A DNA stretch of 64,000 nt from Candidatus Gastranaerophilales bacterium (GTDB taxonomy: Bacteria > Cyanobacteriota > Vampirovibrionia > Gastranaerophilales > Gastranaerophilaceae). Made by a program: the position numbers and the translations under genes. The stretch's first letter is position 1, and each line of letters starts with the position of its first letter. Below are positions 42,735-51,436 of this stretch, one piece after another. The stretch covers positions 124,001-188,000 of the forward strand of contig CAKMWI010000004.1 of the NCBI GenBank assembly GCA_928722015.1. Direction: 5' to 3'. The notes under the pieces are model-generated. The model was not told the origin of the DNA, ran no database searches, and saw nothing but the letters and a program-made list of their open reading frames with translations.

Positions 42735-45029
42735 TTAGTTTTCTTTTCTTAACTTTGTTCTTAGCAAGAACTTTATTTTATCTATCAATGTCGGAGCTTT
42801 GTCATTCACAGAATTTTGGCGCAGATATTTTTCATCCTGACCGAACAACTCATAGTCTGCAGCTTTTTTTCTCAATTCATCAAATGAATACGATTTATTT
42901 TTTATACAAGCATCATTAATCAAAAACAAGTCTTGAAGATTGGCAGAAATAAATGAATTATTATCAGGAGTCATATATGGAAATGAAACATTCAATGCCT
43001 GTCCTTTAAACCCTTTATCATTGATTTTTGAAAAGACTAAAAGATTTTTGAAATTTAGATACCAATTTTTAAATATTTTATTATCGTCAGTTTTTTCTAA
43101 GATATTTTCATCAAGACAAATAACAGCATCATTTTTTGTTCTTGAATGTTTTGCTATATATTTATTAATAGCATCCAGACCGGCTTTAGTTGCAGTTATT
43201 GGTGCAAAAATTATAAATTTATCATTTTTAAGTGTTTTCGCATTTGTACAATAATCAGCAGTGCCAATCATTGAATCGCCGCTTCCTACAATATCATCAA
43301 TTATTACGAAGGCACTGTTTTTAGGATATTTGTTTAAATCTTGAACATCTTCCGCCTGAACTATTCTACTTTCAGGGAATTTGAACAAATCCTTATACAT
43401 CTTCGTCAATATATCAAAGCTTTTCACTGTTCTCATCTTATGCTGAAGAAGATATAAATTTTCTTTTGGGATGTTATGCGTCTGTAAATACTCCTCAATT
43501 TTATTATTCAATTTCTCTAAAGTCTTTATCATAGACTGTTTTGAATATACATGAACATCTGAATTGAAATACTCTGCAATAGCATTACTCAGTTGTAGGT
43601 AAGACTTCTTAGTAATTGAATAGTTATCGGCGATAGCTTCAATGGTTGTTTTAATTCTTTCTTTTGACGGAACAATCGGCTGAAGTTGTTTTAATACACC
43701 GGCTTCGGTTGCAGGATTTTCAATACTAACACGAATAGCACTCAAGCCCAGCTCTTTCAATCTTGATTCAAGAGTATTGTTTAAGACAAAGGAAACACAT
43801 TCTGCAAAATCTGCATCAGGATGCTCTAGCTGAACTTTTTTAGCTTTTTTCAAAATATTCACAGCTTTTGATGGCAAAATTCTATCATCTCCAAACAAAT
43901 TAACGCCATCGTTGAATCCTTCTAAATTTATTAATATCAAATTATTAGCCGCTACTTTTTCTTTAATTTCCTGAAGAGTATTTTTATTTTTAATATCATT
44001 CAACGTTACAATACTGCCGAGCTTTTCTTTTGATTTGCTCAGCTTAAAAAGTTCTTTATTTTCGTGAAAATATTCAAAATACTTATGCAATTCTCCAACA
44101 GAATCAAATGCAGTAATTTTGTGGCGGGTTAACTGTTGAGCCATCTCCGGTAGAGATGAATAATTTGCAAACTGGGTAATTTTTTGAATTGTAGTTAAAA
44201 TCTCAGATGGTGTAGCATTTGGAACAGCTTTTGATATTTTCGCAATATCAGCTTCCAGATTTTGTTTTGAATAGATATTCATTTGCTTAGTCATTTTGGT
44301 ATACAATTTATCAACAATAGGCCCTATTGTTGTCTGCTTTTCAAGTCCTGCAAACGCATTCACATCATCGTCAAGTTTTACTGTAATACGCTTATAATTA
44401 AGCCATGCTGGCTTTTTGTTATCATGAAGCTGCACATCCGCAAGAAAGAAATTTTCGCCCTTTGAATTACTGTAAAACTCGATTTCACGCAGGTCATTTC
44501 CATAATATTTTTTTAGTGCTTTTGCCTTTTCAACAAGTTTATCCCAATTTAAATCAGGATATTCAATAATACCCTTTGCACTAAACGGTGTTACCTTGCA
44601 CTGAACCAAATTTAATAACGTTGTTTGCTGCTTTTTATTCAGGCAGCTGAAATTTAGTACATATTCCGCAGAATAGTTCCATAAACCGAGATCATTTTTT
44701 GATAGTAATAAAGGTTCAATCTCTTTCAATTTAAGCATTTCTATCTGCGAAAACTGCGAGAGCTTATCCATTTCAATTCTGTGATAACCGCTTAAATCAA
44801 CCTTCGAAGCCAGCGAATAAAGATATTTCAGATTTTCAGTTTTTAAATGTTGAACAAATTCAGCAGCTATAGGCTCTCCGTATAATTCATGAAACTTCTG
44901 TAATAAGATACTTTTTGACATGCCGGGAACATTTTGCAAGTGTTCGTTATTTTGTATAGCCCGTGAGATTTTGTTTATATTTGCCGTAAATGATTGCGAA
45001 TAGGTACTATTAGTTGAACTTATATTCAT
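42735..45029 (-). CDS. 764-residue protein with C-terminal phosphoribosyltransferase-like motif
   Basis: Begins MNISSTNSTYSQSFTANINK, with the F-T-A motif at 14-16 in a Ser/Asn/Thr-rich stretch. Residues about 20-540 are mostly helical with no recognised domain. Near 571-587 the sequence AFVIIDDIVGSGDSMIG matches the PRPP-binding loop of type I phosphoribosyltransferases (hydrophobic strand, DD, then SGxS/T), followed by FIIFAPITATKAGLDAI, which fits the next strand and helix. A phosphoribosyltransferase domain at the end of a long helical protein is unusual; it could be an enzyme or a modified effector domain. No signal peptide. Transcribed alone on the minus strand. Confidence 0.6.
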   Translation of the reverse strand: MNISSTNSTYSQSFTANINKISRAIQNNEHLQNVPGMSKSILLQKFHELYGEPIAAEFVQHLKTENLKYLYSLASKVDLSGYHRIEMDKLSQFSQIEMLKLKEIEPLLLSKNDLGLWNYSAEYVLNFSCLNKKQQTTLLNLVQCKVTPFSAKGIIEYPDLNWDKLVEKAKALKKYYGNDLREIEFYSNSKGENFFLADVQLHDNKKPAWLNYKRITVKLDDDVNAFAGLEKQTTIGPIVDKLYTKMTKQMNIYSKQNLEADIAKISKAVPNATPSEILTTIQKITQFANYSSLPEMAQQLTRHKITAFDSVGELHKYFEYFHENKELFKLSKSKEKLGSIVTLNDIKNKNTLQEIKEKVAANNLILINLEGFNDGVNLFGDDRILPSKAVNILKKAKKVQLEHPDADFAECVSFVLNNTLESRLKELGLSAIRVSIENPATEAGVLKQLQPIVPSKERIKTTIEAIADNYSITKKSYLQLSNAIAEYFNSDVHVYSKQSMIKTLEKLNNKIEEYLQTHNIPKENLYLLQHKMRTVKSFDILTKMYKDLFKFPESRIVQAEDVQDLNKYPKNSAFVIIDDIVGSGDSMIGTADYCTNAKTLKNDKFIIFAPITATKAGLDAINKYIAKHSRTKNDAVICLDENILEKTDDNKIFKNWYLNFKNLLVFSKINDKGFKGQALNVSFPYMTPDNNSFISANLQDLFLINDACIKNKSYSFDELRKKAADYELFGQDEKYLRQNSVNDKAPTLIDKIKFLLRTKLRKEN

Positions 45030-45319
45030 TATACTATTTTAAAACTGCTAAATATAAAATTTGTCATATAAAATAAAATTATTATTACTTCCAGTATGGC
45101 ATAAATCTGTATAAATTTTAAAATTGCATATAAAACATTTGGGTATAAATAAAAAATAATAATATGGCTTGCTAAAAATCGCATAATACACCTTGAAATA
45201 GCGCTTTAGAAATGTTTTGTATAACTATTGATGTTTTATTTATAAGTTTTGTTAAAAAAAAAATTTTAAAAGTGTATATTGTGGATTCTTATGTAAGAAT
45301 ATACAAAAAGGAGGTAAGT

Positions 45320-45862
45320 ATGAAAAGAATATTTATTATAATACTGCTGATGTTTATTGCGGTTCCTGCTTTTGGAGCTGTCGATACTTGGTTTAATACA
45401 AATCCATATAAAAAGTATGATAAATCAATAGAGTTGCAAAAAGTATATAATGAGGTTTATGATAAAGATGGAATAAAAATAGAAAAGAATATGTTTAAGT
45501 TTAAATATTCTTACAAGGAAGGTAACCCATACGAATATGTAATTACAAATAATACAGGTAATGATTTAATGTTGAAAGGTGTAGATTCTGATTATCATGC
45601 CAATAAGAATATTACGCGCAAGAGTCATTGGACTCGTGTTAATGCAAGATATCTTAAGTACTGGCAATCATATATTCCTTTAGTCGGTGAGTATAACGGG
45701 GTTAAAGGTGATATAGAAAAGAATCCTTACTTATATGATTTTCCTAAAGATTATACTATAAAAAAAGGTGAATCATTGAGAATTCTAGCAATGGGATTGG
45801 ATTTGGATAGAATACAATCAGTAACATTTATTTTTGATGGTGATTTAAAAATATCATTTTAA
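45320..45862 (+). CDS. Exported 180-residue protein, unknown
   Basis: Start at ATG 45320 behind AAAGGAGGT; the frame is open further upstream but that part is not coding-like. Signal peptide 1-19 (ending PAFGA). The mature protein is a beta-rich domain with YEYVITNNTGNDLMLKGVDSD and a closing VTFIFDGDLKISF, in the style of small periplasmic or lipid-binding beta sandwiches, but I cannot assign a family. Followed by a strong terminator. Confidence 0.65.
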   Translation: MKRIFIIILLMFIAVPAFGAVDTWFNTNPYKKYDKSIELQKVYNEVYDKDGIKIEKNMFKFKYSYKEGNPYEYVITNNTGNDLMLKGVDSDYHANKNITRKSHWTRVNARYLKYWQSYIPLVGEYNGVKGDIEKNPYLYDFPKDYTIKKGESLRILAMGLDLDRIQSVTFIFDGDLKISF

Positions 45863-45885
45863 TATTAAATATCAACAGTATATAT

Positions 45886-45925
45886 AATAAAAGGACTTCA
45901 GGTTTTATTTGAAGTCCTTTTATTA
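45886..45925. terminator. Bidirectional terminator
   Basis: AATAAAAGGACTTCA pairs with TGAAGTCCTTTTATT around 9 bases, between the exported protein (+) and the convergent gene (-). Confidence 0.93.
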
Positions 45926-45944
45926 TATATATTTATTTATATTA

Positions 45945-46370
45945 TTATGCTTCTATATCTAATTCCTGTATATTATGTGGATTATAATCTGTTTCCAGAG
46001 CTTTTTCATATTTTGAAAGTTTTGTATTTAATTCATTGATATTATCTGCATATCCTTCAGCTTTTTTTAGGAATTTTAATCCTTTAGGTTTTAAGATTCC
46101 TTGTGAAAATACTTTATTGTTTAGAGCATTTTTATTATCGTCAACAACTTCAGCTGCTAATGCTTGTCTATTCTTGCATTTTCTGATGAGTATATTTACC
46201 GGATTATTTTGTTGTCTGTTGACTGCCGCATCAAAATTTTCCCAAAATGTATCAGCTTTTTGGGGTGATAATTTTGATACTTGTTTTTTTATTACCCTAT
46301 GAGCGTTTTCATCAATTTTAATTGCCATACCAAAGTTTGGTGAAGATGCAGAGTTAATGTTTAGATTCAT
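45945..46370 (-). CDS. Unclassified 141-residue protein with N-terminal NFGMA motif
   Basis: Begins MNLNINSASSPNFGMAIKID; F-G-M at 13-15. The rest is helical and charged (RVIKKQVSKLSPQKADTFWENFDAAVNRQ and ELNTKLSKYEKALETD), without membrane helices. GGGAAAAAT precedes the start. It resembles in style the other F-motif proteins between 42 and 49 kb. Function unknown. Confidence 0.55.
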   Translation of the reverse strand: MNLNINSASSPNFGMAIKIDENAHRVIKKQVSKLSPQKADTFWENFDAAVNRQQNNPVNILIRKCKNRQALAAEVVDDNKNALNNKVFSQGILKPKGLKFLKKAEGYADNINELNTKLSKYEKALETDYNPHNIQELDIEA

Positions 46371-46539
46371 ATTTTTCCCTTTTTTATGTTAGTACTGTTT
46401 GTCAGCTTATTTAAAACATCTAAAAATAAAATTTGCTATTTGAATTTTTAAATTTTGACAGTAAGGTTATTTTATGGGTTAAAAATCTTCCCGTTTAAGT
46501 TACTTTACAATGTCTCTGGTTTAATTTATACATGATTAT

Positions 46540-47109
46540 ATGGAAATAGTTTTGAATAGCTGCAATACTTCATTTATGGCTTCTCCTGGTCCAAAGCTTT
46601 TGAAACAAGTAACTAATGAATTTAAAGGGGATAAAATTCGTGTGGCTAAGTTTTCGAGATTATTTGAAGATACATTTTTAAATAATACTGATAATAATAC
46701 TGTAATTGATATTGACAAGAGTAGAAATCTTATTTTTTCGAATAAAATTTTTCCAGATATAAAATATTCTTATCATAATAACTCTACTACTAAAAAAAAT
46801 TTAGCGGAATATTTGCTAAATGAATGCCCAAAAACTATCTCTTGGGGTGAAAATTCTTTATTTCGCTTAATCATATCTAAAGAGTTTTTGAAGGGTAAAA
46901 GTTTTGAACAGATGGCAATAATTGCCCAAAAGGCAAATTTAACCAAGAATTTTAGGCATTTATTATCGATTGCAGAAAAAATTATTGAAGCTAATCCTAA
47001 ATCTAAGTTACACAGATTGGAGTTTGATATTATGGAGATGAAGATTGCTGAAGAAAAGCTAAAAGAATTGAGTAGTAGAATTTTTAAACCCGAGGATTTT
47101 GAATTTTGA
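46540..47109 (+). CDS. Unclassified 189-residue protein with N-terminal SFMAS motif
   Basis: Begins MEIVLNSCNTSFMASPGPKL; F-M-A at 12-14. Helical, lysine-rich, with a segment GENSLFRLIISKEFLKGKSFEQMAIIAQKANLTKNF around 105-145. No ribosome binding site is evident and no signal peptide. It is followed after 73 bases by the DUF1848 gene on the same strand. Function unknown. Confidence 0.5.
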   Translation: MEIVLNSCNTSFMASPGPKLLKQVTNEFKGDKIRVAKFSRLFEDTFLNNTDNNTVIDIDKSRNLIFSNKIFPDIKYSYHNNSTTKKNLAEYLLNECPKTISWGENSLFRLIISKEFLKGKSFEQMAIIAQKANLTKNFRHLLSIAEKIIEANPKSKLHRLEFDIMEMKIAEEKLKELSSRIFKPEDFEF

Positions 47110-47182
47110 TGGATTTATTATTCAGGTCTAAGGTTGTATTTTTCTCAGATGTATTAAATTTGTTTATGAGGTGATTCTTTAT

Positions 47183-48118
47183 ATGATATTAAATACCGGA
47201 GGTAGGACAGATATAGTTCAATACTATTCCGAATGGTTATTGAACAGGTTCAATGAGGGTGTTGTCTATTCCAGAAATCCATTTTATCCAAATAAAGTTA
47301 CACGCTATTTTTTGACACCTGATAAAATTGATTGCGTTGTTTTTTGTTCTAAAAATTATGAACCAATATTAGAAAGGTTATCGGAAATTACAGAGAAATT
47401 CAATACTTATTTCTTCTATACCATTACTGCTTATGGCAAAGATGTTGAACCTAATGTTCCTGCTATTGATAAGAGTATTGAAACTCTTTTCAAGTTAGAG
47501 AAAATTGTGGGTAAGAATCGTATTGCATGGAGATATGATCCGGTTTTGTTAACTGAAAATTATACGATTAATTATCATCTTAACACTTTTGAAGATATGG
47601 CTCAAAAGCTTTCCGGTCATATTGATCGTTGTATTTTTAGTTTTGTGGAAATGTATAAAAAACTTTCACTAAATATGCCTGAAATTATTACTCTAAACGA
47701 TGAACAAAAACTATTATTGGCAAAGGGGTTAGGCTCTATAGCACAAAAATATAAAATTAAGCTTCAGACTTGTGCAACAAACATAGATTATACAAATTTT
47801 GGAATTCAGACTTCAGGATGTATGACTTTAGATATTTTAGGTAAAGCTAACGGTGTGAAGTTTAAAGACTTAAAGCATAGGGGTATGAGGAAAAATTGTA
47901 ATTGTATAGAGACTAAAGATATCGGAGCTTATGATACCTGTCCTAATGGTTGTAAATATTGTTATGCGAATTCTACTCCAAAAAGAGCGCTTGAAAATTA
48001 TAAACTTCATGATAAGAATTCTTTGATATTATTAGGAAAAATAAATGATTCGGATATTATCCAACAAGGAAATCAAAAGAGTTTTCTTTTATTTGATCAA
48101 AATTTAAAACTTTTTTAG
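47183..48118 (+). CDS. DUF1848 family protein (radical-SAM-like, cysteine-rich end)
   Basis: 311 residues from ATG 47183, behind GAGGTGAT; a GTG 12 bases upstream overlaps that site. The N-terminus (ILNTGGRTDIVQYYSEWLLNRFNEG) and VVYSRNPFYPNKVTRYFLTPDKIDCVVFCSKN follow the DUF1848 pattern (RTDIPAFYSEW, RNPFNP, DCIVFWTKNP). The C-terminus has CNC, then DTCPNGCKYCYAN, a CxxxCxxC cluster like that of radical SAM enzymes. The family is thought to bind an iron-sulfur cluster; no substrate is known. Convergent with the next gene, only 5 bases apart. Confidence 0.85.
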   Translation: MILNTGGRTDIVQYYSEWLLNRFNEGVVYSRNPFYPNKVTRYFLTPDKIDCVVFCSKNYEPILERLSEITEKFNTYFFYTITAYGKDVEPNVPAIDKSIETLFKLEKIVGKNRIAWRYDPVLLTENYTINYHLNTFEDMAQKLSGHIDRCIFSFVEMYKKLSLNMPEIITLNDEQKLLLAKGLGSIAQKYKIKLQTCATNIDYTNFGIQTSGCMTLDILGKANGVKFKDLKHRGMRKNCNCIETKDIGAYDTCPNGCKYCYANSTPKRALENYKLHDKNSLILLGKINDSDIIQQGNQKSFLLFDQNLKLF

Positions 48119-48123
48119 ATACA

Positions 48124-49218
48124 TTAAAATTGTACATTCGAAGAATTTGCATAAAATTTTTCTTTTTCTTTTTGAATTAAATAATTTATATTTTTAATTA
48201 TTTTTGCCTGAGCTTTTAGTGCTCTGTCAGAAATTCTTGGACTGATTTTTGTTTGATAATTTTCCAAATCAGATGTTAACTCGTTTGCTTTTTGGTTAAT
48301 AATGTAGTCTGTGTTTTTTAGTAATTGGTTATATGTTTTTTCTATTTCTTTACGAGATAAGTTCTCTTTTTCATAATTTTTATGTTTTTCAAGGAATTTT
48401 TCTGTTTCGGATGTTACATGTTGTTTCTTATCAGGATTTTCTAATAGATTGTTTATTTTATAATTTAGTTTTTCAATCCTTTCATAGATTTGGTATGGTG
48501 GTTGATTTTTATTTTTATAATCAGCTAATATTGAATCATAATCTTTCAATATCATACTGCATTCTTGAAAATCAGAAATCATAAATAATAAAACTGCTTC
48601 TTTATTTTGATTATTTAGTTGTTGTATTTTTTTAGAAAAATCGGGCATATTTTTTGATGCAATATTAGATAAATCCTTATCTAAGGTTATTTTTATTTCA
48701 GAGAATTTTTTATATAGCGGAGTTAGTTTTTCAAATTCTTCTCTATCTTTATATATTTTTGCTCGACTCTTTTCTATGGTATTTAATATTTGAGCAGTTG
48801 CATATATTGGATGAGTTCTAACAAAATTATTGGTTCTTTCAAATTCTTTTATATTATTTTGAAATTCTTCGTATGGGTTTAGTATATTTTGAATGTGTTT
48901 TAAATTCGGGTTGTCCAGCGCATTAAGCTTTTTGTGCATTAATTTTGTTTCGTAGCTGCTTATTATTTTTAATTTTTCTTGTGAATCATAGCCTATTTTT
49001 GCTAATTGTAAATATTTGTTCTTATTTTTTGTAAAATATGGTCTAATTTCCGTGTCTAATTTCGTTGTAAGTGTTGAGAGCTGGCATTCTACAATAGAAT
49101 CCATATTAAAAGAGTCTTTAGCAGTAAAGAATAATTTTTTAGAATGTTTTATATTTTTATTTTGTTGATATTTTGTATCTACAGTAGCGATATTATAATT
49201 AATAGGCGTTATAAACAT
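48124..49218 (-). CDS. Long coiled-coil protein with N-terminal FFTAK motif
   Basis: 364 residues; F-F-T-A-K at 30-34 after an Asn/Lys/Thr-rich start (MFITPINYNIATVDTKYQQN). The remainder is nearly all helix with heptads (YLQLAKIGYDSQEKLKIISS, KFSEIKITLDKDLSNIA, RIEKLNYKINNLLENPDKK), ending ALKAQAKIIKNINYLIQKEKEK. No signal peptide or membrane segment. AGGAGATA precedes the start. Last of the F-motif proteins before tRNA-Gln. Function unknown. Confidence 0.55.
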   Translation of the reverse strand: MFITPINYNIATVDTKYQQNKNIKHSKKLFFTAKDSFNMDSIVECQLSTLTTKLDTEIRPYFTKNKNKYLQLAKIGYDSQEKLKIISSYETKLMHKKLNALDNPNLKHIQNILNPYEEFQNNIKEFERTNNFVRTHPIYATAQILNTIEKSRAKIYKDREEFEKLTPLYKKFSEIKITLDKDLSNIASKNMPDFSKKIQQLNNQNKEAVLLFMISDFQECSMILKDYDSILADYKNKNQPPYQIYERIEKLNYKINNLLENPDKKQHVTSETEKFLEKHKNYEKENLSRKEIEKTYNQLLKNTDYIINQKANELTSDLENYQTKISPRISDRALKAQAKIIKNINYLIQKEKEKFYANSSNVQF

Positions 49219-49422
49219 ATAAATATCTCCTTATATATTTATTTTATAACATATAAAATCGGTAAATAAAATTTTTTGATTCATGAGAAATAATATTTGT
49301 AGTATAAATAGTTATAACTTATGGTATCAATTTTTCTAATAAAATATCACAGCTGTAAAATATTGTAAAAATTCTTTTGCTACTTGTAATTATATTTTCA
49401 AATGTTAGAATATACCATGTAA

Positions 49423-49493
49423 TCCCGGATCGTCTAGTGGCAGGACTGAAGATTCTGGCTCTTCCAACGGTGGTTCGAATCCATCTCCGGGAG
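49423..49493 (+). tRNA. tRNA-Gln (CTG)
   Basis: Acceptor TCCCGGA with TCCGGGA, D arm GTCT/GGAC, anticodon stem GAAGA/TCTTC with loop TTCTGGC giving anticodon CTG, T loop TTCGAAT. CCA is not encoded. It reads CAG and is the right edge of the accessory region. Confidence 0.92.
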
Positions 49494-49502
49494 ATTAAAA
49501 AA

Positions 49503-49528
49503 AACGACTTGTGTAAGGTCGTTTTTTT
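49503..49528 (+). terminator. Terminator of tRNA-Gln
   Basis: AACGAC pairs with GTCGTT around a short loop, followed by seven T. Confidence 0.88.
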
Positions 49529-49560
49529 ATTTGTAAGTATTGTTGTGCTGTTTTATTTTG

Positions 49561-49846
49561 TTAACGTAGAGATTTAACCATTCTATATACAGCTTTTAAA
49601 TCCTCTTGCTGTAAATGGTCAATATTAGCTTTAATATAATTACTCATAGTATCAGGTGTCATTTCAATGTGTTGAAGATTAAATAAATCTTTTAAATCAA
49701 TATTCAAAGCATTTGCAATATCTAGCGCTCTTGACGGAAAAGTATCACCGCATTCAACATGGTTCAAATTACTCTGCATTTGCAAGTTCTGCAAACTGCT
49801 GTTGCGAAATCTCTTGAGCCTTCTGTAGTTCTTTTGTATCGTTCAT
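49561..49846 (-). pseudogene. XRE-family regulator broken by frameshift
   Basis: From ATG 49846 (ribosome binding site AAAGGT) the frame reads MNDTKELQKAQEISQQQFAE then hits a stop. Another frame continues QSNLNHVECGDTFPSRALD and onward to 49561. Joined, the two give an XRE helix-turn-helix plus the same helical tail as the regulator at 28100 (TPDTMSNYIKANIDHLQQEDLKAVYRMVKSLR). A 2-base deletion near 49785 explains the break. The turn Gly-Tyr/Arg normally before the recognition helix is also altered (VECGD), so the gene is probably decaying. Confidence 0.75.
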
Positions 49847-50000
49847 AATCTTACCTTTATTAATAACTTTTTGGGCACACCATTAGAGCGATATTATTTG
49901 GAATATTATTGACTATATGACAAATAATATAGTAAATTACAATATAGATTGGTAAAATAATAATTTTTAGAAAATTATTATGTAAAGATGAGAATATATA

Positions 50001-51020
50001 ATGAAAAATATTGAAACATTTGAAGAAATGGAAATTAGTATAATTGATATTCTAGATGATTGTCTTGAAACAATTAGAACTCATCTCCCTTTTAATTTAC
50101 AAATTGATACACAAGAAGAAAATCAATTCTTTTGCGAAGTAATGTTTTGTGTCTTGATTATGGGAATGTTAAGCTATTTTATGAATTCTAAAAAGAGCTT
50201 TCATATAAACAAAAATATTCTAATAGAAATTATATATCCTTATATTTATAAGCTGCTTAAAGCAGAAAAACCTAACAATAATAAATTTTTAGATGGATGT
50301 GTCGGACATAGAATTTATATATACGCGGAACAAGTAAAATGTTTGACTGCTGAACTTAGACAAATTAAGTATGTAGATGTATCAACTTTTTCTTCTGATA
50401 TTATTTTGTCAACAATACAAATTATCCTTCCGCAATATCAGGCTGCAGACCAGAAATACAAATCTAACACTATTCCCTTATGTGCATTACCACAAATTGT
50501 TACATCTAAATATTTGTTGACAGAGATAGAGGATTATGTTTCCGATATATATAAAGCTATAACATCTTTTGAAAATATATTAGAGAAATGTAAAAGAATT
50601 ATGAAGTATAGAAATTCGAATCTTAATCCATTTAGCGCTTATGGAAGGATAGGAAGGTTAGGATTTTTTATAAATTCAATTCTTATAAATATTATGGCTT
50701 TTATAATAGTTTGTATTTTTATGTCTAATGGAAATGAGAATTTAGGCGTATTTTTATATTGGCTTATTGTATTTGTTTTTCAAAACTTTAATATCAAAAA
50801 AAGATTATTTGATATTTTTTGCAATGAAACAACTATAAAAGGGAATGAAATAAAATCAGTACTTTATACTATAATCATTTTAATTATATCTACATTATGT
50901 GTTTTTGGTGCATATGGATATCATTACGAAACTATATCTTTATTGAATGCTCTTACTTGTAAATTTATACTATTTGTTATTGGCTTATTTTTGTTATTTA
51001 AAAAAGGAAATTTAAAATAA
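50001..51020 (+). CDS. Membrane protein with C-terminal DUF805-like domain
   Basis: 339 residues. The first 200 are soluble and helical (EMEISIIDILDDCLETIRTHLPF) with no recognised domain. From about 208 (NPFSAYGRIGRLGFFINSI) the sequence follows the DUF805 pattern, in which GRIGRxxFW precedes three to four membrane helices. DUF805 proteins are small inner-membrane proteins of unknown role; here the domain is fused to a long soluble part. Very AT-rich. It follows the broken XRE gene, in a decayed accessory pocket. Confidence 0.6.
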   Translation: MKNIETFEEMEISIIDILDDCLETIRTHLPFNLQIDTQEENQFFCEVMFCVLIMGMLSYFMNSKKSFHINKNILIEIIYPYIYKLLKAEKPNNNKFLDGCVGHRIYIYAEQVKCLTAELRQIKYVDVSTFSSDIILSTIQIILPQYQAADQKYKSNTIPLCALPQIVTSKYLLTEIEDYVSDIYKAITSFENILEKCKRIMKYRNSNLNPFSAYGRIGRLGFFINSILINIMAFIIVCIFMSNGNENLGVFLYWLIVFVFQNFNIKKRLFDIFCNETTIKGNEIKSVLYTIIILIISTLCVFGAYGYHYETISLLNALTCKFILFVIGLFLLFKKGNLK

Positions 51021-51102
51021 AGGAGTTCCATTCAAATTGTGTAAAAACTATCTTTAAAAACAGAAATGTTGTATTAAATTTATAAAGGAGTAAATTGTGT
51101 AA

Positions 51103-51299
51103 GATATTGTTGAAGAACCGTTGAATGAAATAGGGAAAATGGTTTGTGATTTGTGTGATAATATTGAAGCTAGATATAACACAAAAAGTTTTACTTATGG
51201 CATACCGACGGATTTTTATGCATATGATAATTTCTTAGGGGGATACATAAATCTGAATTGACTATAGTTGCGGGGCGTCATTCAATGGGGAAAACTTGA
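51103..51299 (+). pseudogene. Fragment of replicative helicase DnaB
   Basis: A frame from 51103 reads EPLNEIGKMVCDLCDNIEAR then YNTKSFTYGIPTDFYAYDN and FLGGYI; a one-base shift near 51248 continues SELTIVAGRHSMGKT to a TGA at 51297. This is the start of the DnaB RecA-like domain, where relatives read GIPTGFxxLDxxxxGFxxxxLIIVAARPSMGKT. Everything after Walker A is missing. It is a relic of a horizontally acquired or duplicated dnaB. Confidence 0.75.
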
Positions 51300-51436
51300 A
51301 ATTTTTAGAAAATATTTCCTAAAATTTTTCCGCGAATATAGAGAATATTTTTGTAATATCCACATGGCTATTTTTTTGTTTTTATGATTGCTATTTGTTG
51401 CTATTTTGATATAATAATTACTAATAGGTGGTATTT

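Noticed and set aside
32680..49422. Prophage between tRNA-Asn and tRNA-Gln
   Set aside because: No capsid, terminase, portal or tail genes; only a truncated recombinase and unclassified genes.
49423..49493. Amber suppressor tRNA to read the TAG at 29022
   Set aside because: The anticodon is CTG, which reads CAG; a suppressor would need CTA.
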